Source: Constantimarinum furrinae (GTDB lineage Bacteria > Bacteroidota > Bacteroidia > Flavobacteriales > Flavobacteriaceae). Taken from it: a DNA stretch of 64,000 nt. The stretch spans positions 1,674,001-1,738,000 of the forward strand of contig NZ_CP052909.1 in assembly GCF_014295415.1 (NCBI RefSeq). The letters are read 5' to 3'. Shown piece after piece: positions 62,349 to 64,000 of this stretch. Every line of letters starts with the position of its first letter. Within the stretch, counting starts at the first letter, position 1. Below the pieces are notes generated by a model. The model saw only the letters and a list, made by a program, of their open reading frames with translations, was not told the DNA's origin and did not search any database. Both the position numbers and the translations under genes were made by a program.

Positions 62349-63056
62349 TTATTTATTCGAAAGAGAAGATAGTGTTGATTTGAGATCTTTAGCCAATTGG
62401 GTCACCTTTTCATTCAAAGACACATAGCTCATATATATAGTTTCTTGAGAAGCGAGAATATTTTTAAATTTTGATTGGTTAATAAATTCATTTATGACAT
62501 TAGGATCGATTTCAATGTTATTGGATAAAGGAATATTCTCAAGAAAATATGGGTCAATAATCTCACTAACAAACTTGTCATGCCAGGTATTGAAATCGGT
62601 AATACCGGCTAGCTCATATTCATAAAAAGTCGTTATTTGATCACGTAATTCTGAGGATTGGATTAAGCGAATTTTTTTTTCGTCTTTTAGTGTTTGATAA
62701 ACTGTGTTAAACTCTTTTGATTTAACTTCGTCACCGATTGCAAATACAATATTCCTTGGGTCTTGATCTGAACCAGCTACATCTTTGAAACTTTCTATTG
62801 TGAGTAATCTTTCTTGTTTGTCTTTTTTTTCTGTTTCTAAGAACTTTATATTCTGATTCAATTCTTCTATCATAGAATGTAAAGAAAGATTTAATTCATT
62901 TCTTTCGATTCTTTTGTCATTCCAATTATTAATTTGAAGGGCAATTAAAATACCAATAATGACTAAGAGGATTTCACCAATGGCATATTTCAAATACTTC
63001 CCGGTTTTGCCTTCTGAAAGTAGATTTAGTCTAATTTTTCTAAAGAAATTATTCAT
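62349..63056 (-). CDS. DUF6090 family protein (second of pair)
   Basis: A 235-residue membrane-anchored protein. It starts with the family's KYLKYAIGEILLVIIGILIALQINNWND (about 20-48), where one transmembrane helix precedes a periplasmic coiled region (LSLHSMIEELNQNIKFLETEKKDKQERL). The remaining part is alpha-helical with FEYELAGITDFNTWHDKFV. DUF6090 proteins are widespread in Flavobacteriia, usually in several copies, and have no known function. Its start overlaps the stop of its paralogue by 4 bases (63053-63056), so the two are translated together. Confidence 0.88.
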   Translation of the reverse strand: MNNFFRKIRLNLLSEGKTGKYLKYAIGEILLVIIGILIALQINNWNDKRIERNELNLSLHSMIEELNQNIKFLETEKKDKQERLLTIESFKDVAGSDQDPRNIVFAIGDEVKSKEFNTVYQTLKDEKKIRLIQSSELRDQITTFYEYELAGITDFNTWHDKFVSEIIDPYFLENIPLSNNIEIDPNVINEFINQSKFKNILASQETIYMSYVSLNEKVTQLAKDLKSTLSSLSNK

Positions 63057-63805
63057 TGTTTCAATTCGGTGTTTGATACTTCAATTATATCTTTCATTAA
63101 ATCTCTGAGTGACTGAAAATATGATTTTGATCTTACAGCAAGGAAATAAAAATTGTCTGCTCTATTTTCAAATTCAGGATTCTTTAATAGCTCAGGACTG
63201 TTTTCGGCTATCGTTGATTGTAGAAGGTTATTAGTGCTTTCTGTTAGGGCATCTATATTTCTAACTGAACCATTTTTGGTAATAAATTCAATATATTCAG
63301 CCCCGTATTGTTGAAAAATACCTTTGTTATTATCCAAATTTTCAAATTCTCTTTCCCATTTAAAAAGTAAGGATTTTAAGTTTCTACTCTTTAATTTAGA
63401 TAGACCACCCGAACTTTTTAATTCCACAAGAACAAAGGAGCTAGGGCTCCAGTTTGGCATCCAGAACGTTTTGTTCAAAAGCTTGTCCAGCTCACGATGA
63501 GTTAAAGTAATATCCTGAGTTCTCATTAAAAGGAGTAATGTATCCAATCCTTCAATTACATCGTCTAATCTTTTGATACTTGAGTCTAATTCAATTAGGT
63601 TCTCATTAAACTCTTCATTTAGATTTTGAAGAATAATGTAGTTATGTTTTTTTACGATGCGATCTTGATTCCAATTATTAATCTGCAATGCGATCAATAT
63701 TCCAATCACTACAAGCACGATTTCGCCAATTGCGTAAAGCAGATATTTACTGAACTTATTTTCTTTCATCAATCTGCGGCGAATTTTTCTGAAGAACTTT
63801 ATCAT
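63053..63805 (-). CDS. DUF6090 family protein (first of pair)
   Basis: A 250-residue paralogue of the next protein, with the same N-terminal layout: a basic RRRLMKENKFSKY start, the helix AIGEIVLVVIGILIALQINNWNQ (about 26-48), and a helical periplasmic part with LNEEFNENLIELDSSIKRLDDVI. The two share the first 50 residues closely and little afterwards. This suggests a common anchor with different sensing parts. The function is unknown. Confidence 0.88.
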   Translation of the reverse strand: MIKFFRKIRRRLMKENKFSKYLLYAIGEIVLVVIGILIALQINNWNQDRIVKKHNYIILQNLNEEFNENLIELDSSIKRLDDVIEGLDTLLLLMRTQDITLTHRELDKLLNKTFWMPNWSPSSFVLVELKSSGGLSKLKSRNLKSLLFKWEREFENLDNNKGIFQQYGAEYIEFITKNGSVRNIDALTESTNNLLQSTIAENSPELLKNPEFENRADNFYFLAVRSKSYFQSLRDLMKDIIEVSNTELKQ

Positions 63806-64000
63806 TAGAGGTTAGTTTCTCTAAAGATATGATAATTAATCAATTGGAATTTTTGAGATGATAAAGCACGAGAACTTCAAATATTGCTAGTGAAGAAGAC
63901 GGACGGCTCAATCTGCGGTACCGGAACGTTCCGTTAGAAATTGATGCAAGCCCATAAGGGAAGAGTAATCTACTTCAAGGCGTGCGATTCATTGGTGCCG
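63806..64000. other. Terminal 195 bases, no gene seen
   Basis: The stretch after the DUF6090 pair holds the leader of that pair and a GC-richer end with GGACGGC (63901-63907) and a perfect 12-base palindrome CGGAACGTTCCG (63922-63933). No frame of useful length is open in it, and no RNA gene is recognisable. Confidence 0.4.

Overview
The window reads as a chromosome segment of a marine-type member of the Flavobacteriaceae (Bacteroidota). Evidence: type IX secretion (T9SS) type B C-terminal domains on two giant surface proteins, a fused SecDF, DUF6090 proteins, FecI/FecR/TonB-receptor signalling, TAnnTTTG promoter elements instead of E. coli-like ones, A/T-rich leaders without clear Shine-Dalgarno sites, and many lipoproteins with acidic residues after the lipid cysteine.

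Layout. 1-11.3 kb: a cell-surface signalling locus. An ECF sigma factor, a FecR anti-sigma factor and an STN-type TonB-dependent receptor are followed on the minus strand by three small secreted proteins and a truncated TPR protein. On the plus strand, divergent from sigma, lie three lipoproteins built from shared repeat domains. A bipartite site (GGTAGGG, 16 bases, TGTT) occurs in front of fecR and in front of the first and last lipoprotein genes, so the sigma factor probably drives both arms. 11.4-16.2 kb: a small lipoprotein, an M28 peptidase, a PhnB-like protein, and a divergent locus with a DUF4349 lipoprotein. 16.2-30.6 kb: mostly housekeeping (DEAD-box helicase, ffh, folD, queE, HerA-like ATPase) mixed with small envelope proteins. 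30.8-42 kb: gyrB, a porin-like protein, mdh, secDF, then a minus-strand cluster folE-cysS-yidD-lgt-DUF192.

42.1-53.7 kb: two consecutive genes for about 1,900-residue repeat proteins. Their last 1,328 residues plus terminator are a direct 4,061-bp duplication (offset 5,905 bp, no indels, about 16 base differences, 2 amino-acid changes), while their N-terminal heads are unrelated. 53.7-58.3 kb: a FadL-like porin, a low-complexity lipoprotein, proS, tRNA-Glu and rpsT. 58.3-64 kb: an accessory-looking stretch with a putative metallopeptidase lipoprotein, a lipocalin-like protein, a TetR regulator with two operators facing a cupin gene, and two overlapping DUF6090 genes, separated by GC-richer non-coding patches.

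The best candidates for something undescribed are the sigma-controlled surface lipoprotein/secreted protein system at 0.7-11.3 kb and the paired heads on a shared stalk of the duplicated T9SS proteins. No CRISPR array, prophage or intact insertion sequence was seen. All boundaries and functions come from reading the sequence; no database search was possible.
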